Shown: one piece after another, positions 33,271 to 42,503 of the stretch
Layout of the letters: every line of letters begins with the position of its first letter
Position numbering within the stretch: position 1 is the first letter of the stretch
Assembly (NCBI GenBank): GCA_001804865.1
Contig: MHBK01000057.1
Coordinates: 60,025 to 124,024 of the forward strand
Length of the DNA stretch: 64,000 nucleotides
DNA from: Lentisphaerae bacterium GWF2_57_35
GTDB lineage: Bacteria > Verrucomicrobiota > Kiritimatiellia > CAIQIC01 > GWF2-57-35
Direction: 5' to 3'
Notes under the pieces: model-generated
Told to the model about the DNA's origin: nothing
The model's input: the letters and a program-made list of their open reading frames with translations, nothing else
Databases searched by the model: none
Made by a program: the position numbers and the translations under genes

Positions 33271-36200
33271 TTACTTTTCTACCATTTTCATTAAAATATG
33301 ACAGGCATGCCCGTTTAAATCCCAGGCCACGCCGCCGTCCGGAACCGTCTCCGCCGGATTGCATTCCACGCTCAGCGTCTCGGCGGCAATGTACTCGCGA
33401 TGCGTCTCAATGGCCGAAAGCACTTCTTTATCTCCGGCCACCACGAGTTTGATCCGCTGCACGACATCCAGGTCGGCTTCCTTGCGCATGGTTTGCACCT
33501 TGTTGACGAACTCCCGGGCCAAACCTTCCTGCACCAACTCCGGCGTCAGGTTCATTTCGAGCGCCACCACCAGATCCCCCTCGGAAGCCACCGCCAGCCC
33601 TTCCTTGGGTTTGCGCTCGATGATGATGTCCTCCGGCTCGAACTCCACCGGTTGCCCCTCCACCGTCAGAGTGACCGCCTTGCCGTCCAGCAGGCTCGCC
33701 ATGTCGTCCACCGTCATTTTTTGGATGGCCTGCGAGGCCTTCTTCACCATGGAGCCCAGGCGCGGGCCCAGGCGGCTGAAATTCGGTTTGGCGCTCAAAT
33801 CCGCCAGCTCCGTTTCGTTCCGCCCAAACCAGATCTTGCGCACGTTCAACTCGTCGACGATCAGCTCTTGCAGCGCCATCAAACGTTGGAGCCGGGTTTC
33901 GTCGCGGCAGATCACGTGCAGACCCAACAACGGCTGGCGCACCTTCAAATTGAAATCCGCTCGCAACTGGCGGCCCATGCCGACCGCGGCCATCGCCAGG
34001 CTCATCTGTTCTTCCAAATCCTTGTCGCGGCCAGCCCCATCCGTCACCGGGAAATCGCACAAATGCACCGACTCCGGCATGTCCGGCGTGCGCAGATTGC
34101 GATAGATCGCCTCGCTCATGAACGGCACAAACGGCGCGGCAATCTTCGAAAGCGTCAGCAATACGTGATACAGCGTCGCGTACGCCTGCGCCTTGTCCGC
34201 GTCGTCTGAACTCTTCCAAAATCGCCGCCGGCTCCGGCGGATGTACCAGTTCGTCAGCTCTTCGACAAACTGCACAAACGGACGCACCGCCTGCTGCAAG
34301 TCGTACCGGTCCATCGCCCCCACCACCTCCTGCGTCAGCCGCTCCAACGAACTCAAAATCCAGCGATCGAGAAGATTAGGGGATTTGCAATTTGCAATTT
34401 GCAATTTGCAATTGGGAACCTCATCCGTCTCCCCTCTTCCGTCTTCCGTCTTCCGTTTTCCATCTTCAGGTTTCCATTCGTCGATTCTCGCGTAGGTGAC
34501 GAAAAACGAATACGCGTTCCACCACGGAATCAGCAAATGCCGCAGGGAGTGTTTGACGCCTTCTTCCGAGAAGCACAGGTTTTCGGCTCGCACTACCGGC
34601 GAATGAATCAAATACAAGCGCAACGCATCCGCGCCGAAGTTGTCGACGATTTGCGACGGGTCCGGATAATTCTTGAGCCGCTTGCTCATCTTGCGGCCGT
34701 CTTCCGCCAGCACCAGGCCGTTCACGACCACGTTCTTGAATGCCGGCTGGTCGAACAAGGCCGTCGACAGCACATTCAGCGTGTAGAACCAGCCGCGCGT
34801 TTGATCCAACCCCTCGGCAATGAAATCCGCCGGAAAATGCGCCTCGAAACGTTCCTTGTTTTCGAACGGATAATGCGATTGCGCGTACGGCATCGCGCCG
34901 CTCTCGAACCAGCAATCCAGCACTTCCGGAATGCGCCGCAACGGCGCCCCGCCCTTCGCGGACGGAATCTCGATCTTGTCCACAAAATGCTTGTGCAGGT
35001 CGGTCGCCTTCTGCCCCGACAACTTTTCCAACTCCTCCACGGACCCAACGCACATCATCTCGCCGTCTTTGTTGCGCCAGACAGGCAACGGCGCGCCCCA
35101 ATAGCGATTGCGCGAGATCGCCCAATCGCGGGCGTTCTCGATCCACTTTCCGAATCGCCCTTCCTGCAAATGATCCGGCATCCAATCGATCTTCTTGTTC
35201 GCCTCCACGATTCGGTCGCGGAACTGCTCCACGCGCACGAACCACGTCGAGATCGCGCGATAGATCAACGCCGTGTCGCAGCGCCAGCAATGGGGATAGC
35301 TGTGATTGATCGTCGACCGATGGACCAGCTTGCCCTCCTGCTTCAGGCGGCGCATGATGTCGGCGTCGGCCTCTTTGACCTCGCGACCCGCATAATCCGA
35401 AACGGCCTGCGTGAAGCGGCCCTCGTCGTCCACCGGACAGACCGCCGGCAATTTTTCTTTCAGCCCCAGTCGATAATCGTCCTCGCCGAAACCCGGCGCG
35501 ATGTGAACCACCCCCGTACCGTCTTCCGTCGACACAAAATCCGCCGCCGCCACGCGAAACGCGCCTTCCGCTTTCTTTGCGGCAAAGTAGGGAAAGAGCG
35601 GCTCGTACTTCAAGCCCACCAGAGCGGCGCCCAACACTTCCTCCAGCACCTCATAGGCAGAGCTGTTTTTGTAATAAACCGGCAACCGGTCTTTAGCCAG
35701 GTAGTACTCGTCCACGCCGTCGCGGATTTTTACGTAGGCGATTTTCTCGCCCACCGCCAGCGCCATATTGGACGGCAGGGTCCACGGCGTCGTCGTCCAG
35801 GCCAGGATGTACGTGTTCGGGCGGCCGTCCAGCGCGAAGCGCACCGTGATCGCCGGGTCCTGCACCTCCGCATACCCCTGGTTCGTTTCGAAATTCGAAA
35901 GCGGCGTCGCGCAGCGCGGACAATACGGCAGGATCTTGTTGCCCTCGTAAATCAGATTCCGATCCCAGAGCGTCTTGAACACCCACCAAATGGATTCCAT
36001 GTACGACAAATCCATCGTCTTGTAATCGTGATCGAAATCCACCCACCGACCCATCCGCGTGACCACCTGCCGCCATTCGCGCGTATAACGCAGCACGATG
36101 CTCCGGCACTTCTCGTTGAACACGTCCACGCCCAACTTCTCGATGTCGCGCTTGCCGCTGATCTTCAGCTCCTGCTCCATCTCGAATTCCACCGGCAGCC

Positions 36201-36465
36201 CGTGACAATCCCACCCGAAGCGCCGCTCGACAAAATACCCCCGCATCGCCTGGTACCGCGGCACGATATCCTTGATGGTTCCCGCCAGCAAATGCCCATA
36301 ATGCGGCAACCCCGTCGCAAAAGGAGGCCCGTCGTAAAACACGAACTCCTTCCCCCCGCGCCGTTGTTCCAACGATTTCTCGAAGGTCTTGTGCAGATCC
36401 CAAAATTTCAGGATTTCCCGTTCCATTTCGGGAAAATTCACCTTACTGCTTGCCGGTTCGAACAT
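33271..36465 (-). CDS. ileS: Isoleucyl-tRNA synthetase with a repeat-coded insertion
   Basis: The 1064-residue class I enzyme charges tRNA-Ile. The HIGH-type motif is GLPHYGHLLAG, the signature loop is KMSKRLKNYPDP, and an editing domain lies between them. The length and motif style fit the eukaryote-like (IleRS2) clade rather than the E. coli type; members often resist mupirocin, an inference here. About 30 residues between ARIDEWKP and LLDRWILSSLE are coded by short tandem heptamers (34383-34456) and look like an in-frame insertion. GGAAGGA precedes the ATG at 36465. No T-box leader is seen. It heads the operon to lpxA. Confidence 0.96.
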   Translation of the reverse strand: MFEPASSKVNFPEMEREILKFWDLHKTFEKSLEQRRGGKEFVFYDGPPFATGLPHYGHLLAGTIKDIVPRYQAMRGYFVERRFGWDCHGLPVEFEMEQELKISGKRDIEKLGVDVFNEKCRSIVLRYTREWRQVVTRMGRWVDFDHDYKTMDLSYMESIWWVFKTLWDRNLIYEGNKILPYCPRCATPLSNFETNQGYAEVQDPAITVRFALDGRPNTYILAWTTTPWTLPSNMALAVGEKIAYVKIRDGVDEYYLAKDRLPVYYKNSSAYEVLEEVLGAALVGLKYEPLFPYFAAKKAEGAFRVAAADFVSTEDGTGVVHIAPGFGEDDYRLGLKEKLPAVCPVDDEGRFTQAVSDYAGREVKEADADIMRRLKQEGKLVHRSTINHSYPHCWRCDTALIYRAISTWFVRVEQFRDRIVEANKKIDWMPDHLQEGRFGKWIENARDWAISRNRYWGAPLPVWRNKDGEMMCVGSVEELEKLSGQKATDLHKHFVDKIEIPSAKGGAPLRRIPEVLDCWFESGAMPYAQSHYPFENKERFEAHFPADFIAEGLDQTRGWFYTLNVLSTALFDQPAFKNVVVNGLVLAEDGRKMSKRLKNYPDPSQIVDNFGADALRLYLIHSPVVRAENLCFSEEGVKHSLRHLLIPWWNAYSFFVTYARIDEWKPEDGKRKTEDGRGETDEVPNCKLQIANCKSPNLLDRWILSSLERLTQEVVGAMDRYDLQQAVRPFVQFVEELTNWYIRRSRRRFWKSSDDADKAQAYATLYHVLLTLSKIAAPFVPFMSEAIYRNLRTPDMPESVHLCDFPVTDGAGRDKDLEEQMSLAMAAVGMGRQLRADFNLKVRQPLLGLHVICRDETRLQRLMALQELIVDELNVRKIWFGRNETELADLSAKPNFSRLGPRLGSMVKKASQAIQKMTVDDMASLLDGKAVTLTVEGQPVEFEPEDIIIERKPKEGLAVASEGDLVVALEMNLTPELVQEGLAREFVNKVQTMRKEADLDVVQRIKLVVAGDKEVLSAIETHREYIAAETLSVECNPAETVPDGGVAWDLNGHACHILMKMVEK
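34383..34456. repeat. Heptamer tandem repeats inside ileS
   Basis: ATTTGCA is repeated four times at 34383-34410, and CTTCCGT three times at 34436-34456 with partial copies around it. On the coding (minus) strand they give peptide pieces such as NCKLQIANCK and KRKTEDG. Both sit in frame, in a linker before the LLDRW motif. The same kind of 7-nt array occurs at 58627-58657. Confidence 0.85.
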
Positions 36466-36725
36466 AGCTCAACATCCTTCCAAACACGCCCCTACGGCGA
36501 AGCCAAAAAGGGTAAACGCGTTAAGCGTGGGAATCAAGAGGATACGCATAAAACCCCACAAGGACAGCCGGTTATCCGCCTTCCTTGCCTCACTCCGGGA
36601 CAACCCCCGCTTGAACTTTTTGAAATTTGCCCATAAACGAGTATATTTTAATTGAGTACGTCATGCGGTGGCGGAAGCCGCAAAAATGACCATGCGTCGG
36701 TTAACAGGGGAAGGGGGATACAGAT

Positions 36726-37043
36726 ATGTACTTGGAACTGATCCTTCTAGGGTTAGTATCAATGGCCGCCCCGTGGATCGCAAGATTCGCAGGGTATCAG
36801 GCCAACCAAAAGCCATTCGACGTCTGCGGGTTCTCGGGGATTTTTTTCCTCTTGACCGCGGCCTTTTCTGTCGGACGGGAACTGCTGCCCAACATGTTGC
36901 AATTAAACACATGGCTGATGGGCATTTCCTTTATTCTGGCAGCGGTCGGACTGGCGGTTGGAGCTGTCTGGAGCGCCGTCGATGTGATTCGCGAACCCAA
37001 TCACGAATTGGCGCACGTCGAACGAATCGAACGGCCAATCTAA
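36726..37043 (+). CDS. Small membrane protein, three predicted helices
   Basis: The 105-residue product has three hydrophobic segments (about residues 3-20, 33-50 and 62-84) and a short charged C-terminal tail. An AG-rich stretch (GGGGAAGGGGGATA) precedes the ATG, and a strong terminator follows, so it looks like a real single gene. No family is recognised. It lies between ileS (divergent) and tRNA-Gly, the last host gene before the integrated element. Confidence 0.7.
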   Translation: MYLELILLGLVSMAAPWIARFAGYQANQKPFDVCGFSGIFFLLTAAFSVGRELLPNMLQLNTWLMGISFILAAVGLAVGAVWSAVDVIREPNHELAHVERIERPI

Positions 37044-37072
37044 AAAAACCGTGCATCGGCCTGGCCGAACAG

Positions 37073-37111
37073 AGCAAGCGCGCGACATAACATCGCGCGC
37101 TTGCTTTTTTT
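37073..37111 (+). terminator. Rho-independent terminator
   Basis: AGCAAGCGCGCGA (37073-37085) pairs perfectly with TCGCGCGCTTGCT (37093-37105) around a 7-nt loop, followed by six more T. It ends the small membrane protein gene. Confidence 0.93.
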
Positions 37112-37173
37112 ACCCTAAATCCGATATGGACAAGCTCCCCATGATGCAGTATGAATGAACCATCTTAAAGGAT

Positions 37174-37248
<75 letters not shown>

Positions 37249-37529
37249 AATCCAACCGATTCAAACACTCATTTAAGCCTGTGTTTACTGGCTTTTATGC
37301 AGCACTATAGTTTTGTATTGGAGAGATGCAATAGCCAGCAATACCAAGCAATCCGAGGCAATTATATCACGCAAACATCACGCACATTCTCATAGCCTTC
37401 TCCTCTCTCAAAATGCACTTATCCGCCAAAAATAGACCGCCAGGATGATGCAACCTTCGGCCTGATTATTTGTCATCATCCTTTTTGGACAACGTTACGG
37501 GTAAGACGATCTGCAAAGCAGGGGGAGCC
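37249..37529. other. Gap between tRNA-Gly and the first element gene
   Basis: This 281-bp stretch is where an integrase gene or attachment remnant would be expected. No integrase-like frame is present. It is A/T-richer than the host DNA to the left. CAGGATGATG and CATCATCCT (about 37440-37483) can pair, possibly as a terminator for the minus-strand genes. Confidence 0.5.
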
Positions 37530-38180
37530 TTAACGCGTTGGCTGTTGTTTTTCCAAATCTTGAAGTAGGTCGTGTGCTCTTAGGCTGCGTCGCACATCCT
37601 CCTCAGATGTGTTTGACCAAAAACCGCCGCGTACATTTCTCCATCCATACGTGCACATTAAACTGATAACAATCTCGTTCTCTATGTCCTCGGCAAGTTT
37701 CCAGTTGCGAGTATTCGTTGGACGGCATTCGAGTAGTTTGATTGGCTTGTGAAGTCGTGTCCAAGCAGAGCCATTGCCGTCGAAATGGGCCGAGATACGA
37801 TCATGGGGGTCTACAGACTGTCCAACGTAGAACCTGTTTCCCTCAAGCTGCAGAACGTAGATGCTGATATAGTCTCTCCTCGTTGCCGTGACGAGCTGCT
37901 CTTCGCGCGTCCTTCTTTCACGACGACGCTCATGGGCTGCTGGAGTCCTACTAGAGCAACGTTCAATACGTCGCACTTCAACTGCTCTATCTCGGTCATA
38001 AATAGACAGCGAATTGAGACTCTCGCGATGAGTCGGAGTCAGCTTGATTGGATCGGTTATGCGTTTTCCGCACGCAATGCATTGTGAATAGAGTATTGGA
38101 TTCCCATTCTTATCATGGGCTAGGCGTTCTTCGCCTTGATGGGGGCAATCAATCGGTGATCTATAAAGTTGCTCGGTCAT
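37530..38180 (-). CDS. GIY-YIG nuclease domain protein with N-terminal zinc-finger-like segment
   Basis: The 216-residue protein has a C-terminal GIY-YIG-like domain: IYVLQLEGNRFYVGQS, then DRISAHFDG with the conserved Arg, and a later Glu in IENEIVISL. The N-terminal 40 residues have C-H...C-x2-C spacing (DCPHQGE...SQCIACGKR), likely a zinc finger. Such proteins are often homing or phage-encoded endonucleases. It is the last gene of the element before tRNA-Gly. The core motif is diverged (YVL for GIY), so activity is not certain. Confidence 0.7.
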   Translation of the reverse strand: MTEQLYRSPIDCPHQGEERLAHDKNGNPILYSQCIACGKRITDPIKLTPTHRESLNSLSIYDRDRAVEVRRIERCSSRTPAAHERRRERRTREEQLVTATRRDYISIYVLQLEGNRFYVGQSVDPHDRISAHFDGNGSAWTRLHKPIKLLECRPTNTRNWKLAEDIENEIVISLMCTYGWRNVRGGFWSNTSEEDVRRSLRAHDLLQDLEKQQPTR

Positions 38181-38249
38181 TTTTCCATGGCCAACCCTTG
38201 ATTAACGGATAGTTTTGACCTGATAACCGTTGGAAGCCAAGAAAATTTC

Positions 38250-38762
38250 TTATAGTAAAAATTCTCTGTTGCTGGCACTCAGAGTGCTGAGGCTACGGCT
38301 TTCGATTAACAATCTTCCGCTGATTGAATTAGACAAACAAGTCGAAATCGAAAGCAGTCCCGGCGATATCTTCCAGGCCGGAATCCGCTTCAAGAGGGCC
38401 ACCCCCGCCGACTGGCAGGCGGCGAATATTAACTCGCTGCAAAACCACTTATCTGGATTCTCGGACTTGGCGCGGGTCATGAAGCCCAGGATGGCGCCGT
38501 AGTCGTAGGGCTTGCCGACCTGGCGGATCAGAAAATCTTGAATGGCCCATTTTTGGGCGGTCGTCAGGTTCAGGGTGAAGAGGTCCACTTCCGTTCCGGG
38601 CGTATGTTGCGTCGTCATGTTCCGTACGTGCCGCACCCCACCCTTCCACGCTTCAATGACAGAGCCGTCATCGAGCACCCAGGCGGCATGAGAGTATTCG
38701 CTCCACGTCCGCCAGCGGATGGCCCGCGACAGAGCGCTCTTGCCTTTGTAGAGGGCTATCAT
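38250..38762 (-). CDS. YiiX/NlpC-P60-like papain-fold hydrolase, candidate endolysin
   Basis: The 170-residue protein resembles the permuted papain (YaeF/YiiX, NlpC/P60-related) family: SEYSHAAWVLDDGSVIEAW with the likely catalytic His, GKPYDYGAILGF, and WFCSELIFAACQSAG with the likely nucleophile Cys. In a lysis module this would be an amide-bond hydrolase of the cell wall, though some relatives act on lipids. ATG 38762 overlaps the stop of the upstream lipoprotein gene as ATGA. An open frame continues upstream to 39152 but only as a shadow. The position after holin-like and lipoprotein genes supports a lysis role. Confidence 0.7.
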   Translation of the reverse strand: MIALYKGKSALSRAIRWRTWSEYSHAAWVLDDGSVIEAWKGGVRHVRNMTTQHTPGTEVDLFTLNLTTAQKWAIQDFLIRQVGKPYDYGAILGFMTRAKSENPDKWFCSELIFAACQSAGVALLKRIPAWKISPGLLSISTCLSNSISGRLLIESRSLSTLSASNREFLL

Positions 38763-39148
38763 GGGAAAGAAGCCGGCACGGTAATGACCTCGGGCCGGAC
38801 GACCTGCTGGGAAATGACTTGAGGCCGGTCGGAGAGCTTGGACATGACTTGGCCGGCCGTATAGATGCCTGCGCCGGAGACCAGCACCCGCCCGGCGGTC
38901 TCGGCCAGCGCCTGGATCGTGGACGGATCTCGCGGGATGATGGACAGAGGCTGCAGCTCGGTGCTGATGGCGATGGTCATGTTGGTGCCCTTGATCGTGA
39001 ACTCGGAGACGTTCTGCATCTCCAGGAGTTTGGCGCTTCGCTGCTGACCATAAAACTGCTGGGCAACCCGGTTCATGTCCAAAGGCTTCGTGCTCGTGCA
39101 ACCGGCGGCCAAAGCGATCAACGGAATGGCTATGAGTAACTTCTTCAT
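38759..39148 (-). CDS. Small lipoprotein of the lysis module
   Basis: The 129-residue product starts with a lipoprotein signal (LIAIPLIALAAGCTS; lipobox LAAGC), so it would be anchored in a membrane. The rest is helical at first and ends in a polar V/P-rich tail. Its place between the holin-like gene and the hydrolase gene suggests a spanin-like or accessory lysis role, which is inference from position. The stop overlaps the next start (ATGA). Confidence 0.65.
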   Translation of the reverse strand: MKKLLIAIPLIALAAGCTSTKPLDMNRVAQQFYGQQRSAKLLEMQNVSEFTIKGTNMTIAISTELQPLSIIPRDPSTIQALAETAGRVLVSGAGIYTAGQVMSKLSDRPQVISQQVVRPEVITVPASFP

Positions 39149-39397
39149 TCATCCTCCATGGGTTAAAACGTAGCGAACCAACATCACGACGACGGACACC
39201 GCGGACACCAAAATGGCGCCACCCACCACCGACACGGCCCAGAGCAAGGCCCGGATCACCTGCTCATGCCGGTCGATGCGGGTCTGGATGGAAATCGTTC
39301 CGTTGTCGCGAAAGAGCCGCTTTTCGATGGACTCGAGCTTTTCGAGAATCTTGCCGGTGTTCTCGCTGCACTCTGCGGTGGTGATGAAATCTTGCAT
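39149..39397 (-). CDS. Holin-like (XhlA-type) small membrane protein
   Basis: An 82-residue protein with an N-terminal charged coiled-coil part (NTGKILEKLESIEKRLFRD) and a C-terminal membrane helix (LLWAVSVVGGAILVSAVSVVVML). This matches the XhlA/haemolysin-type holin accessory layout. It is followed at once by the lipoprotein gene. Confidence 0.6.
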   Translation of the reverse strand: MQDFITTAECSENTGKILEKLESIEKRLFRDNGTISIQTRIDRHEQVIRALLWAVSVVGGAILVSAVSVVVMLVRYVLTHGG

Positions 39398-39402
39398 GGG
39401 TT

Positions 39403-40686
39403 TTACTCCGTCATCTCGATCCAGTATTCCCAGTAGTAGCCGCCCATGGGCAGAACCGCGTTGCTCGAAGCGTTATGGAAATAGCCATACCAACTCATAT
39501 TGAGGTAGTTGGAAAGCGTGATGGAGGCCGGCACATCGAAGACGTATTGCCGCAAAGGCGTGGCGGAGAGAATCCCCGTAAGAACTCCGGCATCATGGTT
39601 GGTCTGAAGCGAGAAAATGTACTGCTGGTTGGTCAGCGTGAGCGGGCTATTAAACAGGTACTGCCCCATATGAAAATGGATATTGGTCACAGCATCCTGA
39701 GGATAGTTGGTTGCAAACCCCAATCGACCGCTCACCCGGGTCACCGTTTTGGCCCACGGAGGCATATCCGCGAGCGTCACGCCCGCAATGCCATTTGTTG
39801 GGATCGTGCTATAGAGCGCAATGGTGCCCTTGGCCGTGTAGGCCTTGGGTTGAAGGGTCTTTCCAGCCACGACAACGCGGCCTCCGTTGGCGACGATCAA
39901 ATCCGACCGCACGGTCAGAGGGCCGTCGAAGTAACTCGATCCATCGCCCCGGAAATCCGCGATGTCGGACCAGCCTTCCCGGTCGCGAATGCGGAAACGG
40001 GAGGTGTTGTCTTTCAAAAGGATTTGACCGCCGCCGTTCTGAACGTCGCTACCGGCAAGCCCATCGCCGCCTAGCTCCAGCATGGCGCCGGTGTTCCAGG
40101 CATCCCCTCCCATCAAGGAAAGAGTCGCATTGCCCGTGCTGCGGCGAATACCGCTGTCGGTTACCGTGAGCATCGGCAGATGCACTTCGCCGCCAAAGGT
40201 CGTGCCGCCAGTTCGAGCGGCTTCCCAGTACGGATCGCGCTCTACCAGATTGGACAGCCCTGCCCCATTGCCTCGGTAAACGCCGTCGCGCAAGATCAAC
40301 CCATTCAGGTAAAGCGTGCCGGAGAGCGTCTCCATCACTTCATCCACACCGTACGTGATAATGTTTGTCACCGATTGGCGATTTGAGGTATCCATCCGGC
40401 CGGCTTGCAACGTAAGCGTGGGTCGTAGGAAGGGATCGAGCCCCACCCAGTATTCAAGACCCAACTCCAGGTTGGCCACATTGGTGCGAGTGAGGGAAAA
40501 AGTGCGGGTTCCCCACGGCTTGAAGTTCAGGGTCAAATCCCCATTCATCACGCTGCCCGTGCGCAGGACACAGGAAGTGAGGGCCACCGGATCGGACTCG
40601 TATTTGTACCAACTGTCATTTTCGACCCACCCGGCATGACACCCCATGCAAAAAAACACTGGAAGAATGAAAGGCCATAGCTTCAT
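39403..40686 (-). CDS. Fibre-like exported protein
   Basis: The 427-residue product has an N-terminal hydrophobic signal (LWPFILPVFFCMGC), possibly a lipoprotein signal ending at Cys16. The mature part is rich in beta-type repeats, G, N and T, with GNGAGLSNL, a short motif common in phage fibre and knob proteins, and a C-terminal domain suited to a trimeric tip. A phage virion fibre with a signal peptide is unusual; it may instead be a surface protein. Its start overlaps the upstream adaptor gene by four bases, so it belongs to the structural operon. Confidence 0.55.
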   Translation of the reverse strand: MKLWPFILPVFFCMGCHAGWVENDSWYKYESDPVALTSCVLRTGSVMNGDLTLNFKPWGTRTFSLTRTNVANLELGLEYWVGLDPFLRPTLTLQAGRMDTSNRQSVTNIITYGVDEVMETLSGTLYLNGLILRDGVYRGNGAGLSNLVERDPYWEAARTGGTTFGGEVHLPMLTVTDSGIRRSTGNATLSLMGGDAWNTGAMLELGGDGLAGSDVQNGGGQILLKDNTSRFRIRDREGWSDIADFRGDGSSYFDGPLTVRSDLIVANGGRVVVAGKTLQPKAYTAKGTIALYSTIPTNGIAGVTLADMPPWAKTVTRVSGRLGFATNYPQDAVTNIHFHMGQYLFNSPLTLTNQQYIFSLQTNHDAGVLTGILSATPLRQYVFDVPASITLSNYLNMSWYGYFHNASSNAVLPMGGYYWEYWIEMTE

Positions 40687-41105
40687 GATAACGCCCGTTC
40701 CTTGGTTGAATCCGGAACCGTATAATGAGGGGCACGCTCATCGGCGGAACCCCCCGAGGTCCGGAAATGCTTGTAACTGATCTGTCGAAGAAAGATCTCC
40801 GCTCGGGTCATGCTCTCCTGGGCTTCATCCTTGATCGAGAGCCCCATCTCCATCATCAGGTTGTAGAACACCATCGTCTCCGCGCTTCGGATACAACTCT
40901 CCGGGAGGGCGATTTCATCCGAGACAAGCGTGTTTTCCGGGTTGGTTAAAATCGCGTCTCGAAACTCGGAACGAATGCGATCGATGATCTGGGCCAGCCG
41001 CCCCGCCTTCTCCGGAAACTGGTTGACCCAGGCTTCGAAAAGAGGCCTCAAATCGGTCGGGAAGTCCGCCATGAGCAAGCTCGTATCGAACGCAACCCAC
41101 TGCAT
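40683..41105 (-). CDS. Gp36-like (DUF1320) head-tail adaptor
   Basis: The 140-residue protein resembles the DUF1320/Mu gp36 family: an N-terminal part about FPTDLRPLFEAWVNQ, a Pro-containing VSDEIALPESCIRSAETMVFYNLMM helix, and TRAEIFLRQISYK near the end. It follows the major capsid gene directly, which is where gp36 lies in Mu-like phages. It would form part of the connector that closes the head. Similarity is moderate. Confidence 0.55.
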   Translation of the reverse strand: MQWVAFDTSLLMADFPTDLRPLFEAWVNQFPEKAGRLAQIIDRIRSEFRDAILTNPENTLVSDEIALPESCIRSAETMVFYNLMMEMGLSIKDEAQESMTRAEIFLRQISYKHFRTSGGSADERAPHYTVPDSTKERALS

Positions 41106-41123
41106 GGCGGTCCTCCTATCTGC

Positions 41124-42065
41124 TTACGACGCGGAAATGTTCAACCGAACCGCGGCGGCGCTGTTGGTCACCTTCACATCCTCCGACCAATCGAACTTCG
41201 CCACTTCCACACGGCCGTCGTCCCGCATGTAGGAACTCGGCACCATGTAGTTGTTCATGAGACGAAACGTCTTCATGAAGCTCGGATCCAACCGCGACGG
41301 CTGGGCCATGCGCGTAAAGATCAGCACGGAGGCATCCAACAGGAAGCTGTAGGCCGCCGCCTTGCCCTCGGGCTGGGCGTCATAGACCATGTACGAGGTC
41401 CGGACCTCCGGAGAGCCGATAAACAACTGATTGGCGGATTGCTCGGTGGGGACTGCCAGTCCCACACCGGACTTGCCGCCCGAGCCGACCACAAAGCGCC
41501 CGCGAACGGAAGCCGCGTTCTTGAAGACGTTCCACGCGGCCGCTCCGAACAAGACACCGACGCCCATTACCGAACCGAAGGCGCAAGCCTTGATCACGTT
41601 CAAGATCTCGGCATCGACATCCGCGACCGGATCGGAAGCCGCATTCCAGATCTTGTTCGTGCCCGCGCCGACCGCCCCCAGGGCCGCGTCGATGACGCGC
41701 TTCTCGTGAGAGAGCGCCGCCACCTGCGCGATGGCCACCGCGCCTTCACGAAGCATGTTCATGACTCCGTCAGCCTCAAGCTGCTCCAGATTATCCACCG
41801 GATAATCCAGGGCGTGCGGCTCGCAGTTGTAGGTTTCGTCCGCGACTTCGAATTTCAGTTCCGTCGCGCGACCGCCCAGGGTGCGCAACGTGTCGGGAAT
41901 GTGGAAACGATTCTTCTCGGTGTACTTCTTGTAGCGGCCGACGGACTTCGAAACCGCCACAGTCGGGGCCAGGAAATCGGCCACCGGCATGACGGCGTCT
42001 TGGGCAACGCCTTGCGCGAACTCTTTCAGGACGGCATCGTTACTGATGGATGAAAGACGACTCAT
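41124..42065 (-). CDS. Major capsid protein
   Basis: The 313-residue protein has the outline of HK97-fold major capsid proteins: N-terminal arm, E-loop region (YKKYTEKNRFHIPDTLRTLGG), a long spine helix (MLREGAVAIAQVAALSHEKRVIDAAL), and a P/A-domain part (GVGVLFGAAAWNVFKN). Its place after protease, scaffold and decoration genes is the standard order. The call rests on order and fold outline. Confidence 0.75.
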   Translation of the reverse strand: MSRLSSISNDAVLKEFAQGVAQDAVMPVADFLAPTVAVSKSVGRYKKYTEKNRFHIPDTLRTLGGRATELKFEVADETYNCEPHALDYPVDNLEQLEADGVMNMLREGAVAIAQVAALSHEKRVIDAALGAVGAGTNKIWNAASDPVADVDAEILNVIKACAFGSVMGVGVLFGAAAWNVFKNAASVRGRFVVGSGGKSGVGLAVPTEQSANQLFIGSPEVRTSYMVYDAQPEGKAAAYSFLLDASVLIFTRMAQPSRLDPSFMKTFRLMNNYMVPSSYMRDDGRVEVAKFDWSEDVKVTNSAAAVRLNISAS

Positions 42066-42083
42066 TTTGTTCTCCTTGGATTA

Positions 42084-42503
42084 CTAAACAGTGATGTTTC
42101 CGATCATGGCCGGGCGGCACCGAACCAACTGGCCGTCGACGCCCACTTCTTCTGCGATGGCCAGCCCTCGATAGGTTCCGGCCGTCGCCGGCAAGACCCG
42201 GACCTTCCCCTTATCCGCCGCCGTGGCCACGTCGGCCAGGACGAGGACATCGCCGGGATTGCAGGCGCCCTTGAGACGAAGGCGAAGGTTTCGTTTCGGC
42301 TCCAGCGGACGCACAGCGGCATTCTTGTCCGCCGCGTTGCCTTCGATCAGAACGAAGAAGGCATAGTCGCCATTGGCCGCGGGCAACCGCGCCTTGAGCG
42401 TACCGGCGTCGTTGACCAGCTTGACCAGCAGGTCCTCTTTGCCGGTCAGGTCTTCACCGGCCACTACGGGGAAATCCCCTTGCAAAACATTGGTCTGACT
42501 CAT
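42084..42503 (-). CDS. DUF2190-like capsid decoration protein
   Basis: The 139-residue beta-rich protein has ADKGKVRVLPATAGTYRGLAIAEEVG, like the small head-decoration (DUF2190/lambda gpD-like) proteins that coat mature capsids. Lengths of 110-140 residues are usual. It starts one base into the end of the scaffold-like gene and lies 18 bp before the capsid gene. Confidence 0.6.
   Translation of the reverse strand: MSQTNVLQGDFPVVAGEDLTGKEDLLVKLVNDAGTLKARLPAANGDYAFFVLIEGNAADKNAAVRPLEPKRNLRLRLKGACNPGDVLVLADVATAADKGKVRVLPATAGTYRGLAIAEEVGVDGQLVRCRPAMIGNITV

Noticed and set aside
34399..36636. 745-codon frame on the plus strand opposite ileS
   Set aside because: It is fully antisense to a well-supported ileS and is rich in R, H and Q as expected for a mirror frame.
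36466..36660. T-box or other riboswitch before ileS
   Set aside because: No T-box consensus bulge, specifier stem or terminator/antiterminator pair could be found, and T-boxes are rare outside Gram-positive bacteria.
37249..37529. Integrase fragment next to tRNA-Gly
   Set aside because: No tyrosine or serine recombinase motif is visible in any frame of this gap.
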